Shown here: positions 8,077 to 17,051 of the stretch, piece by piece
Numbering within the stretch: the first letter of the stretch is position 1
Layout: each line of letters starts with the position of its first letter
Assembly (NCBI RefSeq): GCF_004137355.1
Contig: NZ_SDVB01000106.1
Coordinates: 1-64,000 of the forward strand
Origin: Ciceribacter ferrooxidans
GTDB taxonomy: Bacteria; Pseudomonadota; Alphaproteobacteria; Rhizobiales; Rhizobiaceae
DNA length: 64,000 nt
Direction of reading: 5' to 3'
Notes under the pieces: model-generated
The model's database searches: none
What the model was told of the DNA's origin: nothing
The model's input: the letters and a program-made list of their open reading frames with translations, nothing else
Translations under genes and position numbers: made by a program

Positions 8077-9117
8077 TCACGCGCCGGCGGCAACCTGCGC
8101 GGCATCCCGGAAGGAGAGGAGTTTTCGGCTTCTCTCGTCCCAGAGGACGAGCCTGACGCACTTCAGGCTCTCCCACAACGTGATGCGTCCGATGGAAGCG
8201 AGTTCCGGGTGATGACGCAGCACCTCCGGGAGCCGGTAATAAGGGATGCGGCTCGACAGGTGATGCACGTGGTGAATGCCGATGTTGCCGGTGATCCATC
8301 GCAATACCAGCGGCAAGTCGTAGTGGGAAGCGCCGTGAAGCGCCGCCTCCGGGAAATGCCAGTCGTCGCCCTTGGCCCAGTGGGTCGTCTCGAATTGATG
8401 CTGGACGTAGAAGAGCCAGACGCCGGCCGCACCCGCCAAAAGCACGATCGGCAGGTGAATGGCAACAAAGGGCTCGATTCCGATGAGCCATGCCATTACG
8501 CCTGCCAGTACGACAATGGCCGCATTGGTGGCCATCGTCGAAACCCACGGCAAGGCGCCGGATCGCATCATCCCGAACGGCAGCCGTTGCTTGAAGAGGA
8601 AGAGCCACGCGGGACCGATGCCGAACATCACCAGCGGGTGCCGGTAGAGGTTGTAACCGAGACGTCCCAAGCGGGAGAGCGAACGATACTCGGCGACCGT
8701 CAGCGTGGTGATGTCGCCGACGCCCCGTTCGTCCAGATTCCCGGCCGAGGCGTGGTGGGCAGCATGCGCGCGACGCCAGTAGTCATAAGGCGTCAAGGTA
8801 AGCACGCCGAGCAGACGCCCGACCCAATCATCGAGACCGCGACGAGCGAAAAACGAACCGTGCCCGCAATCGTGCTGAATCATGAACAGGCGCAAGAGAA
8901 ATGCGGCTGCCGGTATGACGAATATCAGCCCCAGCCAAAGACCGCGGGAGATGGAGAGATATGCGAGAAACCAGAAAAGCGCGAAGGGAACGATCGTGAC
9001 CAGGAGCTCAAAGACGCTGCGCCGTACCCGTGGTTGGCGATATCGCGACAAGGTTTTCAACCAGGCCGCGGCATCGACTTCGGCGGGCCTCGCAGGCGCT
9101 TGGATCATAGTGTTCAT
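8077..9117 (-). CDS. Membrane fatty-acid desaturase
   Basis: A 346-residue integral membrane di-iron enzyme of the fatty acid desaturase superfamily. The three histidine boxes are HDCGHGSFF near 98, HAAHH near 134 and HHVHH near 285, spaced as expected for acyl-lipid desaturases. Four or more hydrophobic stretches surround them. These enzymes introduce double bonds into membrane acyl chains, often in response to cold. Location among two cold-shock genes and small stress-type proteins fits membrane adaptation. The substrate chain and position cannot be read from sequence. Confidence 0.9.
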   Translation of the reverse strand: MNTMIQAPARPAEVDAAAWLKTLSRYRQPRVRRSVFELLVTIVPFALFWFLAYLSISRGLWLGLIFVIPAAAFLLRLFMIQHDCGHGSFFARRGLDDWVGRLLGVLTLTPYDYWRRAHAAHHASAGNLDERGVGDITTLTVAEYRSLSRLGRLGYNLYRHPLVMFGIGPAWLFLFKQRLPFGMMRSGALPWVSTMATNAAIVVLAGVMAWLIGIEPFVAIHLPIVLLAGAAGVWLFYVQHQFETTHWAKGDDWHFPEAALHGASHYDLPLVLRWITGNIGIHHVHHLSSRIPYYRLPEVLRHHPELASIGRITLWESLKCVRLVLWDERSRKLLSFRDAAQVAAGA

Positions 9118-9178
9118 CGGAAAACCATCCGTTCACTCGCTTCGCTGCATGAGAGTGCAGGCGGCGGTGTTGTTACTC

Positions 9179-9196
9179 GCGCCCGATCACGGGCGC
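9179..9196. terminator. Perfect 7-bp GC hairpin after the DUF6481 gene
   Basis: GCGCCCG and CGGGCGC flank a 4-base loop, just downstream of the DUF6481 stop. No T-run follows on the minus strand, so a factor-independent terminator is only a possibility. Confidence 0.3.
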
Positions 9197-9207
9197 ACCT
9201 CGAATCG

Positions 9208-9579
9208 TCAGGACCGGCGCGCCTTTCGGGCCGCATAGCGACGATCCCGTTCCGCCTTGCGGGCAGCCTCGTCTGCGATCATGCGAGTATTGACGTCGTC
9301 CTGCCGTGTTTTGGCGGCGGCTGCTTCCTCGGCTTCTGCGGCCGCCGCGCGGGCTCCTGCGTCTGCGAGGATTTGCTGGCGCTCTGCGACTTTCGTCGCC
9401 TGCCGCTCGGCCCGGCGCTGCTCTCTGGCGATGGCGACCGCTTCACGAGCGGCCAATCGCTCCTGCATCTGCGGATCGATCGCCTTGGGTGCGGATGCGA
9501 ATTTTTCCAATAGTGCGCGCTTCGCCTCGGCCGCGGCCGCACGGCGCGCATGAAAGCCGTTGTCGTTCGGGTGTCTCAA
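9208..9579 (-). CDS. DUF6481 family protein
   Basis: A 123-residue, Ala/Arg/Glu-rich, almost fully alpha-helical protein, likely a single long coiled coil, with a basic C-terminal end (YAARKARRS). The composition and register match the DUF6481 family found in many rhizobia, often near cspA. The start is a TTG at 9579 preceded by AAAGGATGAGAGA; no closer in-frame ATG fits. It lies downstream of a cold-shock gene on the same strand, after a terminator-like hairpin. The role is unknown; charged helical proteins of this type are often stress-induced. Confidence 0.7.
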   Translation of the reverse strand: MRHPNDNGFHARRAAAAEAKRALLEKFASAPKAIDPQMQERLAAREAVAIAREQRRAERQATKVAERQQILADAGARAAAAEAEEAAAAKTRQDDVNTRMIADEAARKAERDRRYAARKARRS

Positions 9580-9676
9580 TCTCTCATCCTTTGGAGCTCG
9601 TCAGTTCGAGAACTCCCCCACGTCTCACCCTGAGCAAGACCGGGTCCTGAATTTGCAGCGGTGTGCAACTTAAGTA

Positions 9677-9702
9677 AAAGGCCAGACACATGCCTGGCCT
9701 TT
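9677..9702 (-). terminator. Terminator hairpin of the first csp gene
   Basis: AAAGGCCAG and CTGGCCTTT form a perfect 9-bp stem with an 8-base loop. On the minus strand the stem ends in CTTTT, as expected for an intrinsic terminator, and it lies about 50 bp downstream of the cold-shock stop codon. Confidence 0.7.
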
Positions 9703-9755
9703 CCAAACCCTGCGCCGCGATGCCAGTACATCCGTGGTCATCTGCGGCTGAAGCT

Positions 9756-9965
9756 TCAGGCGGCGCGAAGCATGCCAGCCGACATTTTGCCTGACTTGCG
9801 GTCACGCTCGAGTTCAAAGCCGATCTTCTGGCCTTCAACGATCGTGTTCATGCCTGCCCGCTCGACAGCGGAGACATGGACGAAAACGTCCGCGCTGCCA
9901 TCGTCAGGCTGAATGAAGCCGAAACCTTTGGTGGAATTGAACCATTTGACTGTGCCAGTGGCCAC
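9756..9965 (-). CDS. cspA: Cold-shock protein, CspA family
   Basis: A 69-residue single cold-shock domain protein. The RNP1-like motif [10 protein letters not shown] and RNP2-like DVFVHVSAV are intact, so it should bind single-stranded RNA/DNA. I chose the GTG at 9965, after AAAGGG, because it gives the standard [11 protein letters not shown] start; the longer open frame adds 36 non-conserved residues. A terminator follows. It resembles the second csp in this window (11563-11772), including the C-terminal [10 protein letters not shown]-type tail. Confidence 0.9.
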   Translation of the reverse strand: MATGTVKWFNSTKGFGFIQPDDGSADVFVHVSAVERAGMNTIVEGQKIGFELERDRKSGKMSAGMLRAA

Positions 9966-10231
9966 AACGAGCCCTTTCTTAGCAGCGTTAAGTACCGCCG
10001 GGCGACGCACGGCGGTGTTTTCGACTTTTGAAAGGGGAAGTTCGTCACGAAGCGCGAGGCGCAGCCAAAACAAATATCAGCAAACAAAGTATCGATGGCC
10101 GCTCCATATGCGGTCGCCGAACCTTCGTCAACTTTTTGTTTTGCTTTTCTCTGATTTTCTACCCCTGATAGTATATCCGGCGATAGACGCACCCGCGCAG
10201 ATCAATAGCCGAGCGAATTGCAGGACACCCG

Positions 10232-10495
10232 TCACCGGCGCTGACGGCCCGAGGGGCCGCGCCGCGGAAACGGATAGCCGTCGGCTTCGTAGAGCTTCTG
10301 CATCTGCATTCCATCGAAGCGGTCCTCATCGACCTCGAGGACGCAGCCCCTGAGCATCGAGCTGGGCATGTCCTCGATTGCGAAACGGAGAGCTTCCGCC
10401 ACGCTTTCAAACCTCTTGTATCGAAGCTTGCTCGTGCGGCGCACGGTCTTGCAGGGATAAAGTCCCGCGGCGGCAGCGTAATCAACATTCGTCAC
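10232..10495 (-). CDS. Small conserved rhizobial protein
   Basis: An 87-residue protein with a conserved-looking pattern: an N-terminal YxxAAGLYP segment, a basic stretch, RYKRFESVAEALRFAIEDMP, then LEVDEDRFDG and a C-terminal DGYPFPRR. Proteins with this arrangement are common in Rhizobiales as short uncharacterised ORFs. I chose the GTG at 10495, which has GAGGA nine bases upstream; upstream codons in the frame show no conserved pattern. No catalytic residues or membrane segments are visible. The function is unknown. Confidence 0.65.
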   Translation of the reverse strand: MTNVDYAAAAGLYPCKTVRRTSKLRYKRFESVAEALRFAIEDMPSSMLRGCVLEVDEDRFDGMQMQKLYEADGYPFPRRGPSGRQRR

Positions 10496-10796
10496 TGGTC
10501 CAATTCCTCTCTTTTGGAGCCGAACACGCGGGGAAACCGCCGCAGCGGCCCCGCTCCTGCCAGCGCAAGCGAAGGACCGGAAGGAACTCTCGGCCAAACG
10601 GCAGGCTATATCTGTCATGAGCTGTGTCCTCGAGCATTTCCGGCCAATCCCGAGTCGTTCTGGCGGAGGCCCGAGGTCGGTACGCTCCTTGGAAGGGCAG
10701 TACCGCCAGGAGCCGGCCAATCCGGTCAATCGGGAAATCGGAAGCGCTCGTGATCCAAACCGTCCGCGAAGGGGCCTGTTGCCTTGATCGCGGCAG
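10496..10796. other. Intergenic stretch without a recognised gene
   Basis: About 300 bp between two minus-strand small genes. It should contain the promoter of the 87-residue gene. It also carries CGGCCAATCC twice (from 10641 and from 10713); the first copy is followed by TCGTTCTGGC, an arrangement that recurs near 12076. No convincing ORF is seen. Confidence 0.5.
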
Positions 10797-10937
10797 CTAT
10801 CGCTGCTTCTTGCCGAGGCTCAATCCGCTGTTCGCGAGCTTGACCTGAATGCCCGAAGCGACGGGCGGGGCTGACGTGGCCTTCTCCTTCTTTGGTTTCC
10901 GCGCTTCGCGGTTACTTCGCAATTGGCCCTTTGCCAT
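10797..10937 (-). CDS. Short basic conserved protein
   Basis: A 46-residue, Lys/Arg-rich protein beginning MAKGQLRSNREARKPKKEK. Short proteins with this MAKGQxRSNxExxKPKK start are widespread in Rhizobiales. The ATG at 10937 is preceded by GGAGGAAT, a strong ribosome site, which supports translation; the longer in-frame ORF upstream is non-conserved. The middle is disordered and proline-rich, and the end is KKQR. Function unknown; nucleic-acid or ribosome binding would fit the charge. Confidence 0.65.
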   Translation of the reverse strand: MAKGQLRSNREARKPKKEKATSAPPVASGIQVKLANSGLSLGKKQR

Positions 10938-11562
10938 GGCAATTCCTCCAAGGTTGGCTGTCTGGTGAAAGGAAGCGGCCCAGCGGACCACTTGGGCGGA
11001 CGTCTGTCCCGAAGTGGACGGGCGGCGGCCGGATGGAACTCAGCTTTGAGGAACTGCGGTATCCGTACGCCCACCCAGCAAAGCCGACATGGAGCAGAAG
11101 GATAACGAATATGGCAGGACCTGACCCGATGCCGAAAGAACCGTCCGGAATCGCCTTACAATTCGTGCAGCGGCGTTCGATGGCCTGGTCTCATGACGCT
11201 GGATGTTCTCACGGTATCCAGGCCCGCTTACGCTGAGGAGATTTCGGTGTAGCTGAAGGTCGGAAGACACGAGTGTCCTCCTTTCGTTGGGGCCGGGGCA
11301 TGGTCGCCTCGAAGCAGCAGCGCCCTGAACATGGCTGCCGATTAGCTATAATGTACTCCACCAACGAAAGATGCAACAAAATAAAAACCAAAAGCGCCTT
11401 GTGGCAAACACAATCGACTGATAGTTGCTACCAATCGAATTTTGCTGTTTAGCTTCATTTTTGTGCCGTTTTTGCAGATGTGATCTTCCATTTCAAAATC
11501 GATGACTGCACAGCCCGCATATTGCCGGCTGAAAATTCCTGCAATATCGAGAGGAAATTGTT
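10938..11562. other. Long intergenic region before the second csp gene
   Basis: About 625 bp with no gene I can support; ORFs here have no ribosome site or recognisable pattern. The left end should hold the promoter of the 46-residue protein. From about 11340 the DNA becomes AT-rich and probably contains the csp promoter and a long 5' leader. CspA leaders often act as cold-responsive RNA elements, but no specific fold is claimed here. Confidence 0.45.
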
Positions 11563-11772
11563 ATGAGCAACGGCATCGTGAAGTTCTTCAACACGACAAA
11601 AGGCTTTGGCTTTATCGAGCCCGCGGATGGCGCAAAAGACGTATTCGTACACATCTCGGCGGTCGAACGGTCTGGCATGACGCACCTCATGGAAGGTCAG
11701 AAGATCAGCTATGACGTCGTCACCGACCAGCGCTCAGGCAGAGCTGCCGCCGAAAATCTTCAGACGGCATAA
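11563..11772 (+). CDS. Cold-shock protein, CspA family (second copy)
   Basis: A 69-residue cold-shock domain with [10 protein letters not shown] and DVFVHISAV nucleic-acid-binding motifs. The start ATG has GAGAGGAAA upstream. It is about as long as the csp at 9756-9965 and shares most core residues, but the N-terminal half reads [11 protein letters not shown] and the tail ends AAAENLQTA. Such proteins bind RNA to melt structures at low temperature or in stationary phase. An intrinsic terminator follows at 11833, so it is probably monocistronic. Confidence 0.92.
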   Translation: MSNGIVKFFNTTKGFGFIEPADGAKDVFVHISAVERSGMTHLMEGQKISYDVVTDQRSGRAAAENLQTA

Positions 11773-11832
11773 GCCTGACCGGCTTCAGGTCTCTGGCCAC
11801 CGTAGGCGACACAAACCGCAGAACCATATGGC

Positions 11833-11857
11833 AAGGTCGGGCTCGCCCGACCTTTTC
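11833..11857 (+). terminator. Intrinsic terminator after second csp
   Basis: AAGGTCGGG, a CTCG loop, then CCCGACCTT followed by TTCTCATTTTC form a perfect 9-bp stem with a T-rich tail, 60 bp past the csp stop. Confidence 0.8.
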
Positions 11858-11882
11858 TCATTTTCAACCAGGAAAGACTCTC

Positions 11883-12053
11883 ATGAAAAAGACGGATGCA
11901 GGACAACAGATCCTCAGGGCGCAGCGGCAGGTGGCAAACACCAGTGCCGGCGGGCACCTTGGGGGCACGAACCACGGTCAAGCCTATGATGCAAAGACAT
12001 CATCGGCAAAGGGCAAACTCGACAAGACCCGACGCGTTGGTGGCAAGAAGTGA
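11883..12053 (+). CDS. Small basic protein, putative
   Basis: A 56-residue ORF beginning MKKTDAGQQILRAQRQVANT and ending KTRRVGGKK. The ATG has AGGAAAG six bases upstream, just after the csp terminator. It is rich in Gly, Lys and Ala, has no membrane segment and looks disordered, like other short stress-associated proteins of this region. I do not recognise the family. Support comes from the ribosome site and composition only. Confidence 0.5.
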   Translation: MKKTDAGQQILRAQRQVANTSAGGHLGGTNHGQAYDAKTSSAKGKLDKTRRVGGKK

Positions 12054-12449
12054 GATAGAAGGACCGGACCATATCCGGCCAATCCGGTTTCGTTCTGGCA
12101 AAACGACCTGGGCAATATCCAACAGAGACGCGAAGGCCATATCCACCGATATGGTCAAGCGGCCGCATCGACCATGACACGAGGGCACCCGCTCCTTCGG
12201 TCGACCTGCTTCGACGAGGTCGAGGCGGGCAGCCGAAGAGCCCCATTTGCGTGTCTGTCCTCGACGGAGGACGCAGGTGACCTCCGACTGGCGGGGCCCG
12301 ATTGCGATCCGATCTTGCCCGATGCTGCTTGTTGCACCGCCTCCGATATCATCCTGCCCCTGAAGGAGCGGCGACTCAGCCGCGGCGTGTAACCGATTCT
12401 TAGCGTCCGCTGCCGATAATGCGGGACGTTCATTATGCGATCTGCCTGA
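12054..12449. other. Intergenic region upstream of the GGDEF-EAL gene
   Basis: Nearly 400 bp without a supportable gene. It carries the second copy of the CGGCCAATCC...TCGTTCTGGC arrangement at 12076-12099, also seen at 10641-10664. The promoter of the following gene should lie in its right part. Short ORFs here have no ribosome site. Confidence 0.45.
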
Positions 12450-14450
12450 ATGAGATTACTCGAGCCCTTTGCCGGACATACCCCCGAAGCACGGGGGCAC
12501 CCTTTGAAATCGGCCGTGTCGCGTGTCACCGCCTTCATGTCGGTGCCCTCCGGCAACCCGTCGCTTCTCAAGGAGCAGTACCGCGCCTTCGCCCGCCAGA
12601 TGCCGATGATGTACTTCATCCTGATGACGAGCACCTGGGCGGTCGCAGCAACCCACATGGCGACGGCCCCCCTCTGGCTGACGATCGGGCTCCCTTCCCT
12701 CTTCACCGCGGCGAGCCTCGGCCGCATCCTGCACTGGTGGAGATCGCGCAATATCGAACCGACGCCCGAGGCGGCACTCCATGCGCTCCGGCGGACCAAC
12801 CGGCTCGCCTTCATTATCGCGGCCGTCTTCGCCGGCTGGTCCTACATGCTCTTTCCCTATGGCGACGCCTACGCGCGATCGCACCTCGCCTTCTACATGT
12901 CGATCACGGTCATCAGCTGCATTTTCTGCCTGATGTTCCTGCGGTCCGCGGCCGTCACCGTGACGGCCATCGTCAACGGCACCTTCATCCCGTTCTATGC
13001 CCTGACCGGCCAGCCGACCTTTATCGCCATCGCCGTCAACATCGCCCTCGTCAGCGCCGGCATGCTGGTGATCCTGATGGTCAACTACCGCAATTTCGCC
13101 GAGATGGTGGATGCGCAGGTTCGGACCGAAGCGCTGAGCGACGAGAACTTGCGGCTTGCCAACCTCGACAGCCTGACCGGCCTGCCGAACCGGCGCGCCT
13201 TCTTCGCCCACCTGCAGGCGGTCTGGAACCGCGCGGACGCCGCCCGGAACCGCGTCGCCGTCGGCGTCCTCGATCTCGACGGCTTCAAGCCGGTCAACGA
13301 CATCTACGGCCACTCGACCGGCGACAAGCTTCTGGTCGAGGTCGGCGGTCGTCTGGAACATCTCGGGACCGACGAAACCCGCTTCTTCCGTCTCGGCGGC
13401 GACGAGTTCGCCTTCGTGACCACGGATCTGTGCGAGACCGAGGTACTCGTCTCGTTCGGCGCGGACATCTGTCGCGCCCTGCAGGAGCCCTTCGCGTTGC
13501 CCGCCGCCACGGTGCAGATCTCCGCCTCGGTCGGAGCCGCCGTCCATCCGGACTCGGCCTCATCGCCGGAGATGCTGTTCGACCATGCCGATTATGCGCT
13601 CTATCACGGGAAACGGACGCGCCGCGGCACCTGCACCCTGTTTTCGCACGTGATGGATGCGCAGATCCGCCGCGAGGCACTGATCGAGCAGGTCCTGAAG
13701 CAGACCGACATGGACGAGGAACTCACCGTCGTTTTCCAACCGATCGTCGACAGTTCGAGCGGAAGAACGATCGGCTTCGAGGCACTCGCCCGGTGGGATA
13801 GCCCGGTCCTCGGCCGCGTTCCGCCCGGCGAGTTCATCCCGGTCGCAGAGCGCGGCGGCTTCGTCGGCAGGCTCACGCGCACCCTGTTGCGGAAGGCGGT
13901 GATGGCTGCGGAGTGCTGGCCCGCCGGCATGCGGCTCTCGTTCAATCTCTCGGCACACGACCTCAATACCGAAGAAAGCGTGCTCGCGATCGCGGCTATT
14001 CTCGGTCGCAGCAGTTTCGACAGCCGCCGCATCGATTTCGAGATCACCGAGACGGCCTTCGCCCATGATTTCGAGCAGGTGCGGACGTCGGTCGAGGCAC
14101 TGCGCGTGATGGGCTGCGGAATCTCGCTCGACGATTTCGGCACCGGCTATTCGAGCCTGACCCGGCTTCACGCGCTGCCGCTGACCAAGATCAAGATCGA
14201 CCGCAGCTTCGTGAAGGACCTCCACAAGAACCCGGCAAGCTACAAGATCGTGAAGTCGCTGCTCGCGCTCAGCCGCGACATGCACCTCGATTGCGTGATC
14301 GAGGGCGTGGAGACGCAGGAAGAAATGGACGCCCTTGCAGCGCTCGGGGCCGTCCTGATCCAGGGCTATTTCTATTCGCCGCCGGTCGCGGGACACGAAC
14401 TCGGCGACTATCTCGATGCCGCCGGAACCGCCACGCCGCAGCTGGGGTGA
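12450..14450 (+). CDS. Membrane-bound GGDEF-EAL protein (cyclic-di-GMP turnover)
   Basis: A 666-residue protein with five or six hydrophobic helices between residues 50 and 215, then a GGDEF domain (motif LGGDEFAFV near 316) and an EAL domain (GFEALARW near 442, later DDFGTGYSS). Both signature motifs are intact, so diguanylate cyclase and phosphodiesterase activities are both possible. The N-terminal membrane region resembles a MASE-type sensor. The true start may be the ATG at 12537, as the first 29 residues look unconserved. No operon partner is evident; the next gene is convergent. Confidence 0.9.
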   Translation: MRLLEPFAGHTPEARGHPLKSAVSRVTAFMSVPSGNPSLLKEQYRAFARQMPMMYFILMTSTWAVAATHMATAPLWLTIGLPSLFTAASLGRILHWWRSRNIEPTPEAALHALRRTNRLAFIIAAVFAGWSYMLFPYGDAYARSHLAFYMSITVISCIFCLMFLRSAAVTVTAIVNGTFIPFYALTGQPTFIAIAVNIALVSAGMLVILMVNYRNFAEMVDAQVRTEALSDENLRLANLDSLTGLPNRRAFFAHLQAVWNRADAARNRVAVGVLDLDGFKPVNDIYGHSTGDKLLVEVGGRLEHLGTDETRFFRLGGDEFAFVTTDLCETEVLVSFGADICRALQEPFALPAATVQISASVGAAVHPDSASSPEMLFDHADYALYHGKRTRRGTCTLFSHVMDAQIRREALIEQVLKQTDMDEELTVVFQPIVDSSSGRTIGFEALARWDSPVLGRVPPGEFIPVAERGGFVGRLTRTLLRKAVMAAECWPAGMRLSFNLSAHDLNTEESVLAIAAILGRSSFDSRRIDFEITETAFAHDFEQVRTSVEALRVMGCGISLDDFGTGYSSLTRLHALPLTKIKIDRSFVKDLHKNPASYKIVKSLLALSRDMHLDCVIEGVETQEEMDALAALGAVLIQGYFYSPPVAGHELGDYLDAAGTATPQLG

Positions 14451-14481
14451 CGGCGGGCGGCGGGCGCGGCTCCGTCCGGGG

Positions 14482-15312
14482 TCAGCGCTTGTAGGCGCCG
14501 AGGCCCGGCCGGTAGGTCTTGTCGTCGAGGAACTGCTTCAGGCCCTCGTCGCGGCCACGCGTCTTGTCGAGATAGAGCATCTGCTCGAGCTTGGCGTAGA
14601 TGTAGTCGTCGGCAAGATCCCAGGGCATGTTGCGGACGCGCTTGAACGTGTCCTTCGCCGCTTTCAGGGTGACCGGGTTCTTTTCAAGGAGGCTCGCGCA
14701 GATCTGCCGGACACGGGCCTCCAGATCGGCGAGCGGCACGGACTCGTTGACGAGGCCCATCTCGCGGGCCTTCTCGCCACCGAAGGTCTCGCCGGTCATG
14801 ATGTAGTAGAGGGAGTCGCGGTGGTTCATCACCTCGGCGACGGCGCGGGTGACGTTACCGCCGGGCAGGATGCCCCAGTTGATCTCCGAAAGGCCGAAGG
14901 TCGCCTCGTTCGCCGCAATCGCGAGGTCGCAGGCGACGAGCGGCGTGAAGGCTCCGCCGAAGCACCAGCCGTTGACCATGGCGATGGTCGGTTTCTCGAA
15001 GAACATCAGGCGGTTCCACCAGCCGCCGGACTGCCGGCGGCTCTTCAGCGTAACGTGACGCCCCTTGCCGTCGTTGTCACGGAAGTATTCCTTGAGATCC
15101 ATGCCGGCCGACCAGGAGGAGCCGGCGCCCCGCAGCACCAGCACGCCGCAGCGTTCGTCGCCCTCGAGCTCGTCGAGGACCTCCATCATCCGGCGGTTGA
15201 GCGCCGGGTTCATGGCGTTTCGCTTTTCCGGTCGGTTGAGGGTCACGAAGGCGATGCCGCCGTCGAAGTCGACGACGACCGGATCGGCCTTGGTCTTGTC
15301 GGTTTCGGTCAT
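14482..15312 (-). CDS. ech: Hydroxycinnamoyl-CoA hydratase/lyase (feruloyl-CoA hydratase)
   Basis: A 276-residue crotonase-fold protein with the hydroxycinnamoyl-CoA hydratase-lyase pattern: SSWSAGMDLKEYFR, VNGWCFGGAFTPLVACDLAI and TFGLSEINWGILPGGNVTRA, including the catalytic Glu of the SEINWG segment. These enzymes hydrate feruloyl-, caffeoyl- or p-coumaroyl-CoA and cleave it to an aromatic aldehyde plus acetyl-CoA. The ATG at 15312 matches the family N-terminus; the longer ORF is overlap with the ligase. It lies 59 bp downstream of a CoA ligase gene, which supplies its substrate. Confidence 0.9.
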   Translation of the reverse strand: MTETDKTKADPVVVDFDGGIAFVTLNRPEKRNAMNPALNRRMMEVLDELEGDERCGVLVLRGAGSSWSAGMDLKEYFRDNDGKGRHVTLKSRRQSGGWWNRLMFFEKPTIAMVNGWCFGGAFTPLVACDLAIAANEATFGLSEINWGILPGGNVTRAVAEVMNHRDSLYYIMTGETFGGEKAREMGLVNESVPLADLEARVRQICASLLEKNPVTLKAAKDTFKRVRNMPWDLADDYIYAKLEQMLYLDKTRGRDEGLKQFLDDKTYRPGLGAYKR

Positions 15313-15371
15313 TGTTGCTGTCCTTTCATCCAAATCTGAGTGAGGGCCGAACCCGGCCGCGAAGCGGAAAA

Positions 15372-16922
15372 TCAAGAGGGAAGATGGCGGCTGCGCAGCA
15401 CATGCTTCTGCGCCTTGCCGGAAGCCGTGCGTGGGATCGCCTCGAGGAAGACCACGCGGGCCGGCCGCTTGTAGGAGGCGAGCCGCTCGGCGCAGTGGAG
15501 GAGGATCTCGTCCGCGGTCGCATCCGCCACAGCGGCAACGACGAAGGCGATGCCGCATTCGCCCCATTTCGGGTCCGGCGCGCCGACGACCGCGACGTCC
15601 AGAACCTTCGGATGGGCGCCGATCACTGCTTCCACCTCGGCAGGGAAGACGTTCTCGCCACCGCTGATATACATGTCCTTCAGCCGGTCGGGCACGTAGA
15701 TGACGCCACCCGGACCGCGGCGGCCGAGATCGCCGCTACGATACCAGCCGTCGACGAAGGCGCGCGCGGTCTCCTCCGGCTTGTTCCAGTAGCCGGGGGT
15801 CACGGAGGGGCCGCTGAGCCATATTTCCCCGACCTCGCCGTCCGCGACATCCCGGCCGTCCTCGCCGACGAGGCGGATGGCGAGCATCGGCGCCGGAAAG
15901 CCGACGCTGCCGGGGAAGCTCGCCACCATGTCGCGATCGAGTGGCATGTGGATCGCCGTTCCCGCCTCGCTCATGCCGTAGCCGTTGACGAGCGGAATGC
16001 CGTCCTCGAGGAAGGTCTCGATCAGGACCGGAGAAAGCGGCGCGCCGCCGATGAAGATCGCCTGCAGGGCCTTCAGCGCGGCGGCGTTCCAGTTCGGCGA
16101 GGCACGCAGCGCTGCCGCCATCTGCGGCACGGCGAAGTAGTGGCTCACGCCGAGCGAGGGATCGCCGAGCGTTGCAAGCGTCCGCTCGGGCAGGAAGCGG
16201 TCGGAGATTACCAGCCGCCCGCCCATCATCAGCGTGGTGCGGGCGATCGCGACGAGACCGATGGTGTGGAAAAGCGGCAGGTCGAGAAGTGCGACCGAGC
16301 GCGCCGTCACCTCTCCGACCAGTGCGAAATTGAGCGCTGCGGCGAAGGCGTTGCGGCGCGTCACGACGACGCCCTTCGGCGCCCCGGTCGTTCCGGAGGT
16401 GTAGAGCATGATGCAGGGACCGTCGTCGGCCGCCGCCTCGGGCTCCGCACGCGGGCTTTCGGCCGCCAGCACCAACAGGCCGTGCTCGCCTTCGACGGAG
16501 AGCAGCGCGGGAGACGTATCGAGCATCTCACCAGCAGTGGCGGCGAACTCGGCGGTGTGGACCACCAGGGACGGCCGGCAGTCGGCGACGATTTCGCGGA
16601 TCTCGGCGGGACCGAGACGCCAGTTCATCGGAACGAAGACATAGCCGGCGCGCTGGCAGGCGAGACAGACGGCGACCGCGGCAATCGAATTGCGGCCGAG
16701 GTAGGCGATCCGAGGAAAGGGTTCGGGCGTGGCGACGATATTCAGGATCACCGCGGCGATCCGGGCAACCATGTCGTCGAGTTCGCCATAGGTGAGATCG
16801 CGGCCGGTCTCCACCTCGTAAACCGCGGGCCGGCCGGGACCGACCAGAGCGCGGTAACCGACCGGGTCACCGAGCGCGAAGGCCGTATCCATCGAGACGC
16901 CGGCAAGAGCGTGCTGGTCCAT
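15372..16922 (-). CDS. Hydroxycinnamate--CoA ligase (AMP-forming acyl-CoA synthetase)
   Basis: A 516-residue adenylate-forming enzyme. The P-loop-like motif is YTSGTTGAPKGVV; the A5 segment NGYGMSEAG, the A7 segment YRSGDLG and the C-terminal PRTASGKAQK Lys motif are all present. It precedes the hydroxycinnamoyl-CoA hydratase/lyase on the same strand, so ferulate or p-coumarate is the likely substrate. I chose the ATG at 16922, with GGAGG five bases upstream. A palindrome in the promoter region and the divergent MarR gene suggest substrate-controlled repression. Confidence 0.82.
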   Translation of the reverse strand: MDQHALAGVSMDTAFALGDPVGYRALVGPGRPAVYEVETGRDLTYGELDDMVARIAAVILNIVATPEPFPRIAYLGRNSIAAVAVCLACQRAGYVFVPMNWRLGPAEIREIVADCRPSLVVHTAEFAATAGEMLDTSPALLSVEGEHGLLVLAAESPRAEPEAAADDGPCIMLYTSGTTGAPKGVVVTRRNAFAAALNFALVGEVTARSVALLDLPLFHTIGLVAIARTTLMMGGRLVISDRFLPERTLATLGDPSLGVSHYFAVPQMAAALRASPNWNAAALKALQAIFIGGAPLSPVLIETFLEDGIPLVNGYGMSEAGTAIHMPLDRDMVASFPGSVGFPAPMLAIRLVGEDGRDVADGEVGEIWLSGPSVTPGYWNKPEETARAFVDGWYRSGDLGRRGPGGVIYVPDRLKDMYISGGENVFPAEVEAVIGAHPKVLDVAVVGAPDPKWGECGIAFVVAAVADATADEILLHCAERLASYKRPARVVFLEAIPRTASGKAQKHVLRSRHLPS

Positions 16923-16963
16923 CTTCTCCTCCACGGTCCGCACTCCCATACGAACCAAATTAG

Positions 16964-16976
16964 TATGTGTTACATA
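16964..16976. promoter_or_regulatory. Operator-like palindrome between CoA ligase and marR
   Basis: TATGTGTTACATA (TATGT, 3-bp spacer, ACATA) lies in an AT-rich stretch midway between the two divergent start codons. It is a plausible MarR site repressing both genes. Confidence 0.5.
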
Positions 16977-17051
16977 TTATATAATCCGTTCGCCGGCACA
17001 AGCGGAAAATGATAGGAGTGCCGCGATCGTGAAGCTTGCGAGGAGACCGGC

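Noticed and set aside
15312-17012. Plus-strand 566-codon frame opposite the CoA ligase
   Set aside because: It is antisense to an intact adenylate-forming enzyme and has shadow-like composition.
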